From JAJKIV01 sp036509075 (GTDB taxonomy: Bacteria > Gemmatimonadota > Gemmatimonadetes > Gemmatimonadales > Gemmatimonadaceae), in the NCBI GenBank assembly GCA_036509075.1, contig DATCGG010000192.1, positions 1 to 64,000 of the forward strand: a stretch of 64,000 bases of DNA, written 5' to 3'. Position 1 is the stretch's first letter; every line of letters starts with the position of its first letter. The position numbers and the translations under genes were made by a program. Below, piece by piece: positions 31,950-41,099 of the stretch. The notes under the pieces were generated by a model that saw only the letters and a list, made by a program, of their open reading frames with translations, was not told where the DNA came from and did no database searches.

Positions 31950-32482
31950 TCGATCAACCCCTCGGGCGGATCGACGATGAGCCGGCGCCCGGCGAGGTCC
32001 ACCTTGGTCACGACTTCCGGCCGGAACGGAATGAGCACGCTCCCATTCGCCCGCCTAACGTCGAGCATGATGCCCTGAGGCAGCTCGTAGACGTCGGTCA
32101 CGTCACCAAGCGGCTCCAACGATCCCGCCCGGACGACGGACAGCCCGAACAGTTCGTGCAGATAGACCTCGTGCTCGGTCGTCGGGGTGAGCTCGCTCTT
32201 CGGCGCGAGCACGTAGCGCTCCCGCCAGCGCTCCGCCTCATTGCGGTCGGCAATGCCATCGAATGCGACGATCCACCCGCCGCCCTTGAACGGCCGGCTC
32301 TCCTCGACAACCAGCGTGCGCCCATCGGGAGCCGGATCTCCGTCGACGGTACCGGCGAAAACACGACGGCCGGCCGCGAAGACCGCGTCCGGCACGTCGG
32401 TGAGCGGCTCGATGACGAGCTCGCCGTGAATGCCGTGTGCCCTGCGGACGCGCCCGACGATCGTCAGCTCGGGCGCCGCCAC
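31946..32482 (-). CDS. rimM: 16S rRNA processing protein RimM
   Basis: About 178 aa from GTG 32482, placed directly after the rpsP stop (TGACGTG); an open frame continuing upstream overlaps rpsP and is not used. It shows LTIVGRVRRAHGIHGELVIEPLTD at the N-terminus and the second domain motif YLHELFGLSVV...LGDVTDVYELPQGIMLDVR, ending VLIPFRPEVVTKVDLAGRRLIVDPPEGL. RimM binds S19 and helps 30S head maturation. It is cotranslated between rpsP and trmD. Confidence 0.94.
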   Translation of the reverse strand: MAAPELTIVGRVRRAHGIHGELVIEPLTDVPDAVFAAGRRVFAGTVDGDPAPDGRTLVVEESRPFKGGGWIVAFDGIADRNEAERWRERYVLAPKSELTPTTEHEVYLHELFGLSVVRAGSLEPLGDVTDVYELPQGIMLDVRRANGSVLIPFRPEVVTKVDLAGRRLIVDPPEGLIE

Positions 32483-32483
32483 G

Positions 32484-32825
32484 TCACTCGCTCGCGTCGC
32501 TCGACGCGGCCGGCTCGCTCGCTTCGCGCACGGGGACCGCGGACGAATTGAGCTTCCGCGCGAGCCGGGCCTCGTGTCGTGCCTTGAGCACGCCCGCCTT
32601 ACGCAGGAGGGAACGGACGGTGTCGCTCGGAAGGGCGCCGACATCGAGCCAATGGTTCGCTCGCTCGGTGTTCAGCTGAACGGCCTTGTCGCCCTGCCGC
32701 GGAAAGTACTGGCCGATGATCTCGATGAACCGACCATCCCGCGGGCTCGTCGAATCGGCGACGATAATGCGGAACGACGGCGCATTCTTGCGGCCGGTGC
32801 GGCGGAGGCGAATTCGAACTGCCAT
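32484..32825 (-). CDS. rpsP: 30S ribosomal protein S16
   Basis: S16 of 113 aa. It begins MAVRIRLRRTGRKNAPSF and continues with RIIVADSTSPRDGRFIEIIGQYFP, ERANHWLDVGALPSDTVRSLLRKAGV, matching the family closely. The final 30 residues form an acidic/Ala-rich extension common in high-GC lineages. It is first of the rpsP-rimM-trmD set and lies 94 bases after ffh. Confidence 0.97.
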   Translation of the reverse strand: MAVRIRLRRTGRKNAPSFRIIVADSTSPRDGRFIEIIGQYFPRQGDKAVQLNTERANHWLDVGALPSDTVRSLLRKAGVLKARHEARLARKLNSSAVPVREASEPAASSDASE

Positions 32826-32919
32826 GGTGCGTTCTCCTGTGTGGCGTGCGGTGAAACCGTGGGCTCATCGCGACTCCGGCGTTTCCGGAGCGCACCCACG
32901 ACGAAAAAAAACAGCGTGC

Positions 32920-34251
32920 CTAACGCATCCCCATCATGCCGGGCGGAAATCCCATCCGCCCGCCTGACGAGGCCTTCTTCATCATTTTCTGCATGTCCCT
33001 GAACTGCTCGAGCAGCCGGTTGACCTCGTTGGTCGGCCGGCCGGAGCCTTTGGCGATTCGCGACCGACGAGACCCGTTGATGATCGTGGGGTTCTTGCGC
33101 TCCGCGGGCGTCATCGACAGCACGATGGCCTCGACGTGCTTCATGCGCTTCGGGTCGAGGTTCGCCTGCTTGAGCATCTTCGAGTTGACGCCCGGCAGCA
33201 TCTTCAGGATGCCCTCGATCGGGCCGAGCTTCTGCATCTGGCGCATAGCGACGAGCATGTCGTTGAGGTCCATGCCCTCCTTGCGCACCTTCTTCTCGAG
33301 CTTCTTCGCTTCAGCTTCGTCGAATGCGGTCTGCGCCTTTTCGACGAGCGACACCACGTCGCCCATCTGCAGAATCCGGCCGGCCATGCGCTCGGGATGA
33401 AACTCCTCGAGCGCATCGGTCTTTTCGCCGACGCCGATGTACTTGATCGGCTTCTTCGTCACTCCGTAGATCGACAGCGCGGCACCGCCGCGCGCGTCGC
33501 CGTCCAGCTTCGTCAGGATGACGCCAGTGACGCCTAACGCCTGGTCGAACCCCTGCGCAATGCGAACGGCCTCCTGGCCCGTCATGCCGTCGGCGACGAG
33601 CAGAATCTCATCCGGATGAACGGCCTCCTTCACCTTGATGAGCTCCCGCATCATCTCCTCGTCGATCTGGAGACGTCCGGCCGTGTCGAGGATGACGACG
33701 CGATCACGCGCGCGCCGTGCCTGGTCGATACCCTGCTTCGCGATCTTCACGACGTCCGTCGTCGTGCGATCAGCATAGACGGGAACGTCGAGCTGCTGAC
33801 CGAGCGTCTCGAGCTGGTCGATGGCGGCCGGACGATACACGTCACCGGCGATCAACCGCGTCGGTCGCGACTCGAGCTTGAGCCGACGTGCGAGCTTTGC
33901 CGCCGTGGTGGTTTTGCCCGAGCCCTGCAGCCCGACCATCATCACGATCGTAGGCGGCACGGAGCTCAGCTTCAGCCCCTCGCGCTGCTCACCCAACATG
34001 CTCGCGAGCTCGTCATGCACGATCTTGACGAGCTGCTGTGCCGGCGAGACGGTGCGCAACGACGACACCCCGACCGACTTCTTCTCGACGCGCTCGAGGA
34101 ACTCGCGCGTGAGCTGGAAGTTTACGTCGGCTTCGAGAAGGACTCGGCGGACTTCGCGGAGACCTTCCTTGATATCGGCATCGGTGAGCACGCCGCGGCC
34201 GCGAAGGCGCGCGAACGTTGCTTCCAGTTTTTCTGACAGCTCATCGAACAT
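32920..34251 (-). CDS. ffh: Signal recognition particle protein Ffh
   Basis: A 443-aa SRP GTPase started at ATG 34251 (MFDELSEKLEATFARLRG, the usual beginning; the open frame extends 20 residues further). N and G domains follow: VGLQGSGKTTTAAKLA (G1), DVYRPAAIDQL, DTAGRLQIDEEMM, TKLDGDARGG. The M domain has KMLPGVNSKMLKQANLDPKRMKHVEAIVLSMTPAERKNPTII and a Met/Gly-rich tail ending FPPGMMGMR. It targets inner-membrane proteins with 4.5S RNA and FtsY. The TAG stop lies in a GCCTAACG motif. Confidence 0.97.
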   Translation of the reverse strand: MFDELSEKLEATFARLRGRGVLTDADIKEGLREVRRVLLEADVNFQLTREFLERVEKKSVGVSSLRTVSPAQQLVKIVHDELASMLGEQREGLKLSSVPPTIVMMVGLQGSGKTTTAAKLARRLKLESRPTRLIAGDVYRPAAIDQLETLGQQLDVPVYADRTTTDVVKIAKQGIDQARRARDRVVILDTAGRLQIDEEMMRELIKVKEAVHPDEILLVADGMTGQEAVRIAQGFDQALGVTGVILTKLDGDARGGAALSIYGVTKKPIKYIGVGEKTDALEEFHPERMAGRILQMGDVVSLVEKAQTAFDEAEAKKLEKKVRKEGMDLNDMLVAMRQMQKLGPIEGILKMLPGVNSKMLKQANLDPKRMKHVEAIVLSMTPAERKNPTIINGSRRSRIAKGSGRPTNEVNRLLEQFRDMQKMMKKASSGGRMGFPPGMMGMR

Positions 34252-34276
34252 AGCCCGTAAAAGTAGACAGCAGAGC

Positions 34277-34291
34277 GGGTTGAAGCAACCC
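34277..34291. promoter_or_regulatory. Small palindrome in the ffh-lon divergent region
   Basis: GGGTTG-AAG-CAACCC is a perfect 6+3+6 inverted repeat in the 109-base gap between divergent ffh and lon starts. It could be an operator. No match to the CIRCE or sigma-32 patterns that often govern lon was seen. Confidence 0.3.
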
Positions 34292-34360
34292 AAACGCTGT
34301 TGCTCCAGCACTTTCCTATTACCTTACACGTCCCTCACCAACCTGCCGCGACGTCTGAGC

Positions 34361-36814
34361 ATGGCACGCAACCAACGCAAAGAAGAGATTCTCAAGTCCG
34401 AGCTGCCGCCCGCACTTCCGCTGATGGCTTTGCGCTCGACGATCGTCTATCCGCTCGGCACCATCGCCGTGCAGATGGGCGCGCCGGAGAACCTCGCGTT
34501 GCTGCGTGCGAACGAGGAACCCGGGCTCATCGTCGCTCTGGTCGTCGCCAGCGGCGACCACGACGAACCGGTGGAGCCCGGAAAGTTCGTCGGTCGAGTG
34601 GGGGTCGCGGCGCGCGTGCACGAGCGGATCAATCTGCCCGGTGACACCGTCCAGATCACTCTCCAGGGGCTTCGCAGGATCACGGTCGAGGCGATCGAGC
34701 AGACGCAGCCCTACGCGATCGCCTCGATCAAGGCCGCGCGCGAGACGCCCGCGGAGCCGGCGGAGCTCGAGGACCTGGTCGCCCGCGTGGTGTCGGCCGC
34801 GGAAACGCTCGCCGATCTCGTCGACCGCATCCCCGACGAGGTGCCGCAGATCCTGAAGATGAACGTGTCCGACCCGGGTCGGTTCGCCGACCTCGCGGCC
34901 ACGAACATGAACTTCCGGATCTCCGACAAGGACGAGGTACTGCAGCGCCTCGACGTCGGCCAGCGCATTCGATTCATCCTCTCTCGGCTCGAGCGAGAGG
35001 TCGCGCGCGCCCGCGTGATGGAAGACGTGAAGCGCCAGACCGAAGTGAAGATCGAGCAGCACCAGCGCGAGTTCTATTTGCGGCAGCAGCTGCGCGCGAT
35101 CCAGGCGGAGCTCGGCGAGGCGGACCCCGGCGAGAAGGAAGCGCTCGAGACGCTCAAGAAGATCGACGAGGCAAAGCTGCCCGAGAAGGTCGGGCAGGAA
35201 GCGCGTCGTGAAACCGAACGACTGCGCATGCTGTCGCCCGCATCGAGCGAGTATCAGGTCATCCGAACGTACCTCGACTGGATCCTGGCGCTGCCCTGGC
35301 ACAAGCGTTCGGGCGACGAGGAGATCGCGCTCAAGAAGGTCGAGGAAGCGCTCGACACGCGGCACTACGGGCTGCTCGAAGCGAAGGAGCGAATCATCGA
35401 GTTCCTCGCCGTGCGCAAGCTCAGAGGCGGCGATCCGCACGGCCCCATTCTTTGCCTTGCCGGGCCCCCCGGTACGGGAAAGACGTCGTTAGGCGAGGCG
35501 ATCGCCAAGGCGATCGGCCGCGAGTTCTACAGGATCTCCGTGGGCGGGGTGCGCGATGAGGCCGAGATTCGCGGCCACCGTCGAACGTATGTCGGCGCGC
35601 TACCGGGGCTTCTGATCCAGGCGCTACGGCGAGTGGGCGTCAAGGATCCCGTCCTCATGATCGACGAGATCGACAAGATGTCCGCCGGTGGCCCCTCAGG
35701 CGACCCGACGGCCGCCATGCTCGAGGTGCTCGACCCGTCGCAGAACGACGAGTTCGTGGATCACTATCTCAACCTGCCGTTCGATCTGTCGGCCAGCCTG
35801 TTCATCTGTACCGCGAACAACCTGTTCGACATCCCGGCGCCGCTCCGCGACCGCATGGAGGTCATCCGGATCGCCGGGTACACGGTCGAGGAGAAGGTCG
35901 AGATCGCGTGGCGATACCTCATGCCACGTCTCCTGGAGGAGCACGGCATCAGCGACAAGGACATTCAGTTTACCGACGAAGTGCTTGGCTTCGTCTCGGG
36001 CCGCTATTCGCGTGAGGCGGGTCTCCGCAACTTCGAACGGAATCTCGCGACGATCATGCGCAAGCGCGCCCGGCGGAAAGCCGAGGGTGAAGAGGGCGCC
36101 TGGATCATCGACAACGCGCGCGTGGAGGAGATCCTCGGCGCGCCGCGTTATGCGATGGAAGAAGCCGAGAAAGAGCCGGAAATCGGCGTGGTCACGGGTC
36201 TCGCGTGGACCTCCACCGGCGGCGACCTCATGCTCATTGAGGCGCTTCGGATGCCGGGGAGCGGACGCCTAACGGTCACGGGTCAACTCGGCGACGTCAT
36301 GCGGGAGTCGGTCGATGCCGCGCTGTCATTCGTGCGCTCACGCGCGACACCGCTCGAGATCCCCGAAGCCGAGTTCCGTGACAGCGACCTGCACATTCAC
36401 TTCCCGGCCGGTGCGATTCCCAAGGACGGCCCGAGTGCGGGCATCGCGGTCACACTCGCGATCGCGAGCGTGTTGAGCCGGCGCCCGGTCAGGCGTGACG
36501 TGGCGATGACGGGCGAGGTGACGTTGCGTGGAAAGGTCCTCGACATTGGCGGGGTCAAGGAGAAGACGCTCGCCGCCTATCGCGCCGGCCTGCGCGAGGT
36601 GATCATGCCGAAGGGCAACGAGAAGGATCTGCGCGACGTCCCGACCGAGGTGCGACAGAACATGGCGTTCACATTCGTCGCGACGATGGACGAGGTGCTC
36701 CGTCTGGCGTTGCTCCCCGCCCCCGAGCCGTCGCTCGCGGATCAGGTCGCGGCCGAGACCTCTCCGACCTCGGACAGGCCGGCAGCCGAGGCGGAGGCGG
36801 TTCCGGCGGACTAG
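34361..36814 (+). CDS. lon: ATP-dependent protease Lon
   Basis: A cytoplasmic Lon protease of 817 aa from ATG 34361; the open frame extends upstream over ffh but is not coding there. The N-terminal LON substrate domain starts LPLMALRSTIVYPLGTIAV. The AAA+ module has LAGPPGTGKTSLGEAIA and DPVLMIDEIDKM, with GDPTAAMLEVLDPSQN behind it. The protease domain has GPSAGIAV with catalytic Ser692 and GGVKEKTLAAYRAG with Lys735. A 30-residue Pro/Glu/Ala tail ends the protein. It degrades damaged and regulatory proteins. It is divergent from ffh and converges on the zinc-protease lipoprotein gene. Confidence 0.97.
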   Translation: MARNQRKEEILKSELPPALPLMALRSTIVYPLGTIAVQMGAPENLALLRANEEPGLIVALVVASGDHDEPVEPGKFVGRVGVAARVHERINLPGDTVQITLQGLRRITVEAIEQTQPYAIASIKAARETPAEPAELEDLVARVVSAAETLADLVDRIPDEVPQILKMNVSDPGRFADLAATNMNFRISDKDEVLQRLDVGQRIRFILSRLEREVARARVMEDVKRQTEVKIEQHQREFYLRQQLRAIQAELGEADPGEKEALETLKKIDEAKLPEKVGQEARRETERLRMLSPASSEYQVIRTYLDWILALPWHKRSGDEEIALKKVEEALDTRHYGLLEAKERIIEFLAVRKLRGGDPHGPILCLAGPPGTGKTSLGEAIAKAIGREFYRISVGGVRDEAEIRGHRRTYVGALPGLLIQALRRVGVKDPVLMIDEIDKMSAGGPSGDPTAAMLEVLDPSQNDEFVDHYLNLPFDLSASLFICTANNLFDIPAPLRDRMEVIRIAGYTVEEKVEIAWRYLMPRLLEEHGISDKDIQFTDEVLGFVSGRYSREAGLRNFERNLATIMRKRARRKAEGEEGAWIIDNARVEEILGAPRYAMEEAEKEPEIGVVTGLAWTSTGGDLMLIEALRMPGSGRLTVTGQLGDVMRESVDAALSFVRSRATPLEIPEAEFRDSDLHIHFPAGAIPKDGPSAGIAVTLAIASVLSRRPVRRDVAMTGEVTLRGKVLDIGGVKEKTLAAYRAGLREVIMPKGNEKDLRDVPTEVRQNMAFTFVATMDEVLRLALLPAPEPSLADQVAAETSPTSDRPAAEAEAVPAD

Positions 36815-36831
36815 CCGAGCAAGGGAGTCAG

Positions 36832-38130
36832 CTACTTGCCTAACGTTACCTTGCCCAGATCGATGACGTCGGTGGCCGCGCCAGTTGGCACGTCGACGTA
36901 GAGCACCGCCGGTCGCCCATCGACCTCTGCCGTCGTTAGGCGTATCGTGCGCCCGGCGGCGTCGTACGTCCGCGACGCGTCATCCGCCGACTTCGGCTTG
37001 GCGTTCCGGAAACGCTTGAGGATCGACGTGTCGACCAGGTCGTAGAACTCGCCGGCGTCGATCTTGGAGTCCCACACCGTCACCCACGCGATTCCGTCGC
37101 CGCCCTTGGTGTCGAACAGGACGTACCGGTCGCCGTCCCAACCGGCGGCGCCGCGAATCGCGCCGTTCTGGTCGCCGAGGTGCTGGAACAGAAAGAGACG
37201 CGTCTCGAACTCGCCCAGGTTGTTCGAGTAGACGGCGTGTGCCCCGCCGCCGAGCTCCGGAAGCGTGACCGTAGTCGGCGCGTCCCGCGTCTCGAAGTAC
37301 GCGGACTGGTGAAGTATCTGTTCTGTGGATACCGGCATCGAGTCGAACGGGACCTTCCCCGGATGCGTCTCATCGAAGTGGCGAATGAATTCGGCGCCAC
37401 TCAGATACGGGAAGATCAGCGTCTCCTGAATGATCATCGGTGCCGAGGAGAACACCGGCATCGAGCTCTGCCCCTCGCGGATCATGTCGCGGATGCGATC
37501 CCATCCACCGGGAAGCGTCGCGGAAAGGCTGTTCGATCCGAGCATGGCCTTTACCTGCTCGAAGGTCGCCTGCCCTTCGATCACCGCTTGCGCAGCAACC
37601 TGGCGGTCGTTGTCGCCAGTGACCTTCTGGATCGAATCGAGATTGAGGTACTGGTCCTGAAGGGCGTGCACGAGCTCGTGGGTGACGGTGACGCCAACCA
37701 ACGCGGGGTCTGCGCCATCTACCACGTAGAGCACCTTGGCCGACGGGTCGTAATAGCCGACGACCTGCTCCGTCAGTAGTTCGAGCATGAACGGCCGCAA
37801 CTGCAGCGTGTCGGCAATCAGTCCGAAGCGGCGGTACGTGCGCTCGATGCCCGAAATCTCCGCGGCCGGCATGGACTCGTTGAACTTCTGCGTGAGGAAG
37901 TTGCGGACCTCCTCCTTCGATCGCCGCTCGACCCTGGGCGGAGTCTTGAAGGTGAGGCCGACCGCCTTCTCGATCTTCGGCACGGCTTCGCTGACTTCCT
38001 TGGCGTAGGGGCCGGCGTTCGCCGCCGCGCCCTTGGTGCCGCCGTCCCGCGAGCACCCGAGGACCACCGCGAGGCCTAACGACGCGACGCCAGCGAGCGC
38101 GCGCGCCCTAACGAGTCTCACTCCGTCCAT
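36832..38130 (-). CDS. Lipoprotein with gluzincin-type metalloprotease motif
   Basis: A 432-aa protein with a signal peptide ending in a lipobox (AVVLGC-S), so it is probably outer-membrane attached. The zinc site VTHELVHALQDQ near residue 155 (HExxH) is followed about 35 residues later by VIEGQATF, whose Glu could be the third ligand. No annotated protease family is recognised for certain. Phrases such as QVVGYYDPSAKVLYVV just before the HExxH resemble minor metalloprotease families. The start overlaps the Clp-like gene by 13 bases, so they are cotranscribed. The product may handle misfolded envelope proteins, which is inference. Confidence 0.7.
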   Translation of the reverse strand: MDGVRLVRARALAGVASLGLAVVLGCSRDGGTKGAAANAGPYAKEVSEAVPKIEKAVGLTFKTPPRVERRSKEEVRNFLTQKFNESMPAAEISGIERTYRRFGLIADTLQLRPFMLELLTEQVVGYYDPSAKVLYVVDGADPALVGVTVTHELVHALQDQYLNLDSIQKVTGDNDRQVAAQAVIEGQATFEQVKAMLGSNSLSATLPGGWDRIRDMIREGQSSMPVFSSAPMIIQETLIFPYLSGAEFIRHFDETHPGKVPFDSMPVSTEQILHQSAYFETRDAPTTVTLPELGGGAHAVYSNNLGEFETRLFLFQHLGDQNGAIRGAAGWDGDRYVLFDTKGGDGIAWVTVWDSKIDAGEFYDLVDTSILKRFRNAKPKSADDASRTYDAAGRTIRLTTAEVDGRPAVLYVDVPTGAATDVIDLGKVTLGK

Positions 38131-39332
38131 GTCACGTCCTTTGAGGTGGCGAGCTTCACGACCCGTGCGATGTCATGACCCCGAACGACAATCCCCTCCT
38201 CCGCCAGCACGCGATGGAGCTCTGCGTCGAGCGCCGCGAGCGTCAACGGCGGTTCCGGGGTAGCGCGAGCGGCGGGCTCGGCGCGCGGGGTCGACGTCGT
38301 GGCCGCGCCGTTCGCGGGCGCCGCGGCAGCTTCGCGACCGTTCGCGGGCGGGACGAAGATCGCCTCGATCTCCGCACCAAATCGCTCGAGCGCGGCGAAC
38401 CCGTCCCGCGCCATGCGCTCGATCGGGTCATCCTCCTCGAGCTCCGGGTGGTCGAGCGGCTCGTGCGCCGGCTCCGGACGTGGTGACTGCCGTTCGCCGC
38501 CTTTCCGCTCAGGGCGCCCTGCCACGAGCGTGCGTCGGCGGCGGATGAGCTCCTGCGCGCGCTCCGAATAGGTCGCGACCGCGTGAGCATGCGCGCACGC
38601 TTCATCCAGCGCATCGATGGCGCGGTCAGGCCGCATGCGGTCGAGCTCATAGCGATCGGTGAGCTCCACGGCCGCGCGCACCGCCACCTCGGTGATGACG
38701 ACGTTGTGATGCCGTTCGAGACGCTCCACGCGCGCCTTGAGAATGTCCAGCGTTTCGTCGGCAGACAGCTCGCGAACCAGCACGCGCTGAAAGCGTCGCT
38801 CGAGCGCCGGATCGCCACATACCCACCGCTCGTATTCGTCGTTCGTCGTGGCGCCAATGACCCGGAAATCACCCCTCACCAGGGCAGGCTTGAGCATGTT
38901 GCCCGCGTCCATCGCGACGCCGAGAGCCGTGCCCTGTCCGATGAGGTTGTGCAGCTCATCGATGAACAGCACCACGTCGGGCGCCGCGCTCGTTTCGGCG
39001 ACGAGGCGACGAATGCGCTCCTCGTAATCACCGCGGTACGTCGTGCCGGCGAGCAGCGACACGTGGTCCACGGCCATGATTCGGGTTCCGCGCAGCGAGA
39101 GGGGGACGTCGCCGGACGCGAGCCGCTGGGCGAGGCCTTCGATGATCGCCGTCTTGCCCACCCCCGCGGGTCCCACGAGCGCAGGGTTGTTCTTGCCGTG
39201 TCGGAGCAAGATGTCTATGACGCGCGCGATCTCCTCGCTCCGGCATCGCACCGGCTCGAGACGACCATCACGCGCATCCGCGGTCAAGTCGCGCGCGAAG
39301 CGGCCGAGAGTGCCGTCGGATTGGCGGGTCAT
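38118..39332 (-). CDS. Single-AAA Clp/Hsp100-like ATPase
   Basis: A 404-aa protein matching only the first ATPase domain of ClpA/B/C. It has RSEEIARVIDILLRHGKNNPALVGPAGVGKTAIIEGLA, the GTTYRGDYEERI pore-loop region, VVLFIDELHNLIG (Walker B) and IGATTNDEYERWVCGDPALERRFQRV, then the small-domain RPDRAIDALDEA. No N-domain, second AAA module or ClpP-binding loop follows; instead there is a Pro/Glu/Ala-rich linker and a short helical C-terminus (LAALDAELHRVLAEEGIVVRGHDIARVV). It is followed by the zinc-protease lipoprotein. Similar stand-alone NBD1 proteins exist, but their clients are poorly known. Confidence 0.8.
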   Translation of the reverse strand: MTRQSDGTLGRFARDLTADARDGRLEPVRCRSEEIARVIDILLRHGKNNPALVGPAGVGKTAIIEGLAQRLASGDVPLSLRGTRIMAVDHVSLLAGTTYRGDYEERIRRLVAETSAAPDVVLFIDELHNLIGQGTALGVAMDAGNMLKPALVRGDFRVIGATTNDEYERWVCGDPALERRFQRVLVRELSADETLDILKARVERLERHHNVVITEVAVRAAVELTDRYELDRMRPDRAIDALDEACAHAHAVATYSERAQELIRRRRTLVAGRPERKGGERQSPRPEPAHEPLDHPELEEDDPIERMARDGFAALERFGAEIEAIFVPPANGREAAAAPANGAATTSTPRAEPAARATPEPPLTLAALDAELHRVLAEEGIVVRGHDIARVVKLATSKDVTWTE

Positions 39333-39419
39333 TGGGTCAGCTTCAGGGAAGTCGGGAGCTCGCGAACCCGGTTCGCGCGGGCATCGCCGATGCGCCGCTC
39401 CCTCGAGACAACATTGGCG

Positions 39420-40271
39420 TCAGCCTGTCAGTCGGCCGGAATACCAGCCGATGAGGTCATATCCCCAAAGCAAAGTTGCGAGCGCGGCGGGCGCAAGGAA
39501 CACTCCAAACGGGACGTGCGGCAAGCCGACCGGGGCATCGCCGAGCGCGAGATCCAGCTGCGCCGTCCGATGCGCCCGCCGCAACCGCGAAAGCGGATAA
39601 ACGACCGCGACGAATCCTACGACGCCGATGAGCGCACCTACGAACACCACGAGCAGTGCCCGTCCCGGCCCGACGGCCGCGCCGATCACGGCCATGAGCG
39701 TCACGTCCCCGAAGCCCATCGCTTCCTTCTTCAGGGCGACCTCGCCGAGCCAGCCGGCGATGGCAATCGCCCCAGCGCCCGCACATGCACCAATGAGCGA
39801 GTCGTACGGGTCGGCGAACGGCGACGGTTGATTCAGCATCGTGCCGACGAGTGCGGTGACGAAAACCCAGACCAAACCGAACACCGTGAAGCCATCCGGG
39901 ATCAGGTAGTGGCGCGCATCGGTGACGGCGATGCCAAGCAGGATGGTGCCGAGGACGGCCACGCGAACCGCGGTGAACGTCGGCCCAAACGCGAGAACGG
40001 CAGCGGTCCATCCGAGCGCCGTCAGCAGCTCGATCGCGGGATACAGCGTCGAGATCGGAAGACCGCACCCGCGGCACTTTCCGCGGAGCACGAGCCAGCT
40101 CAGGATCGGGATGTTGTCGATCGCCGTGATCGGCCGTTCACAACGAGGGCATCGCGAGCGCGGCGAGATGACCGACAGATCGTGCGGCCATCTCGTTATG
40201 CACACGTTGAGGAACGAGCCAACGCAGGCGCCGATGACGAACGCGAAAAGCAGCTCAGGCCAGACGATCAC
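39420..40271 (-). CDS. Prepilin leader peptidase / N-methyltransferase
   Basis: A 283-aa membrane aspartic protease of the PilD/GspO (A24) family from GTG 40271, overlapping the upstream methyltransferase stop (GTGA). It shows GACVGSFLNVCITRWP, a zinc-binding pair of Cys motifs (CPRCERPI and CRGCGLPI), the first catalytic Asp in VTDARHYLIPD and the second in GFGDVTLM. Six to eight membrane helices follow. It cleaves and methylates type IV pilins or type II secretion pseudopilins; no pilin gene is in the window. Confidence 0.92.
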   Translation of the reverse strand: MIVWPELLFAFVIGACVGSFLNVCITRWPHDLSVISPRSRCPRCERPITAIDNIPILSWLVLRGKCRGCGLPISTLYPAIELLTALGWTAAVLAFGPTFTAVRVAVLGTILLGIAVTDARHYLIPDGFTVFGLVWVFVTALVGTMLNQPSPFADPYDSLIGACAGAGAIAIAGWLGEVALKKEAMGFGDVTLMAVIGAAVGPGRALLVVFVGALIGVVGFVAVVYPLSRLRRAHRTAQLDLALGDAPVGLPHVPFGVFLAPAALATLLWGYDLIGWYSGRLTG

Positions 40272-41026
40272 GCGCGAAGCTCGTAGAGGAGAATGCCGGC
40301 TGCGACAGCGACGTTCAGCGATTCGACGCCCGCGTCGAGCGGCAGCGACACGAACTGGGCGCAGGCACCGCGCACGTGAGCACTGAGTCCCGCGCCCTCG
40401 TTCCCGACCGCGAGCGCGAGACGGCGTGGCGCGCCGCTCCGTCCTACCGGAACGCCGTCGACATCGGCGCCCCACAGCGGGATTCTCGTTTCATCGAGGA
40501 ACAGTCGCAGCTCGTCCCATGTACAATGGAAAGCGGAGTGCAGAAAGTGAGCGCCCATTGCGCTACGGACGACTTTGGCGTTCCACAGGTCAACGGTGCC
40601 CGGAAGGGCTACAGAGGCGGTGGCGCCGAGGCCGGCTGCGGTGCGAATCAACGTTCCGACATTGCCTGGATCCTGTACGGCGTCGAGCACGAGCATGCGC
40701 AACGGGTCGGTCGCGGCGAACGTTTCGAGTGAGCGTTTCGGTGTGACCGCGATGACGAGAATCCCCTGCGGGCTCTCGGTCTCGGCGGCGCTCCTGAACT
40801 CCGCATCGGTGACGTCCGTGATCTCGGTGCCTCGGGATGCGAGCGCGGTGCGAAGGCTGGCGCCACGCGGGTTGGTCGAGAGCTGCGGAGACACGAGCGC
40901 TCCGATGACCTCGAGTGGCGACTTTACGAGCTCTTCCGACGCCCGCACTCCCTCGACGACGAATAACGCGTTGCGATCGCGTGCTTTGCGACGGCGGAGG
41001 TCGCGAGCTAACGTCAGAATTCGCAA
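40268..41026 (-). CDS. TrmH/SpoU-family RNA 2'-O-methyltransferase
   Basis: A 252-aa SPOUT methyltransferase. The N-terminal SpoU substrate-binding domain has RDRNALFVVEGVRASEEL. The catalytic knot has LVLDAVQDPGNVGTLIRTAAGLG (motif 1 with the conserved Asn-Arg), LALAVGNEGAGLS (motif 2) and VSLPLDAGVESLNVAVAAGILLYEL (motif 3). It transfers methyl from S-adenosylmethionine to a ribose in rRNA or tRNA; the target position is not predictable. It is coupled to the prepilin peptidase by a 4-base overlap and divergent from the M48 protease. Confidence 0.9.
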   Translation of the reverse strand: MRILTLARDLRRRKARDRNALFVVEGVRASEELVKSPLEVIGALVSPQLSTNPRGASLRTALASRGTEITDVTDAEFRSAAETESPQGILVIAVTPKRSLETFAATDPLRMLVLDAVQDPGNVGTLIRTAAGLGATASVALPGTVDLWNAKVVRSAMGAHFLHSAFHCTWDELRLFLDETRIPLWGADVDGVPVGRSGAPRRLALAVGNEGAGLSAHVRGACAQFVSLPLDAGVESLNVAVAAGILLYELRA

Positions 41027-41099
41027 AGTTTTACGTTACTCTGGTCGGTGGAATGTGTCTTGCTTTTTGCAGGGCCGGGCGACTCTGAGAGGAACACGA

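Noticed and set aside
33821..34360. Upstream extension of the Lon frame
   Set aside because: It overlaps ffh on the other strand, which is clearly coding; Lon begins normally at 34361.
34252..34360. Heat-shock promoter or CIRCE element for lon
   Set aside because: No CTTGAA/CCCCAT-like boxes or CIRCE inverted repeat were found; only a short unrelated palindrome is present.
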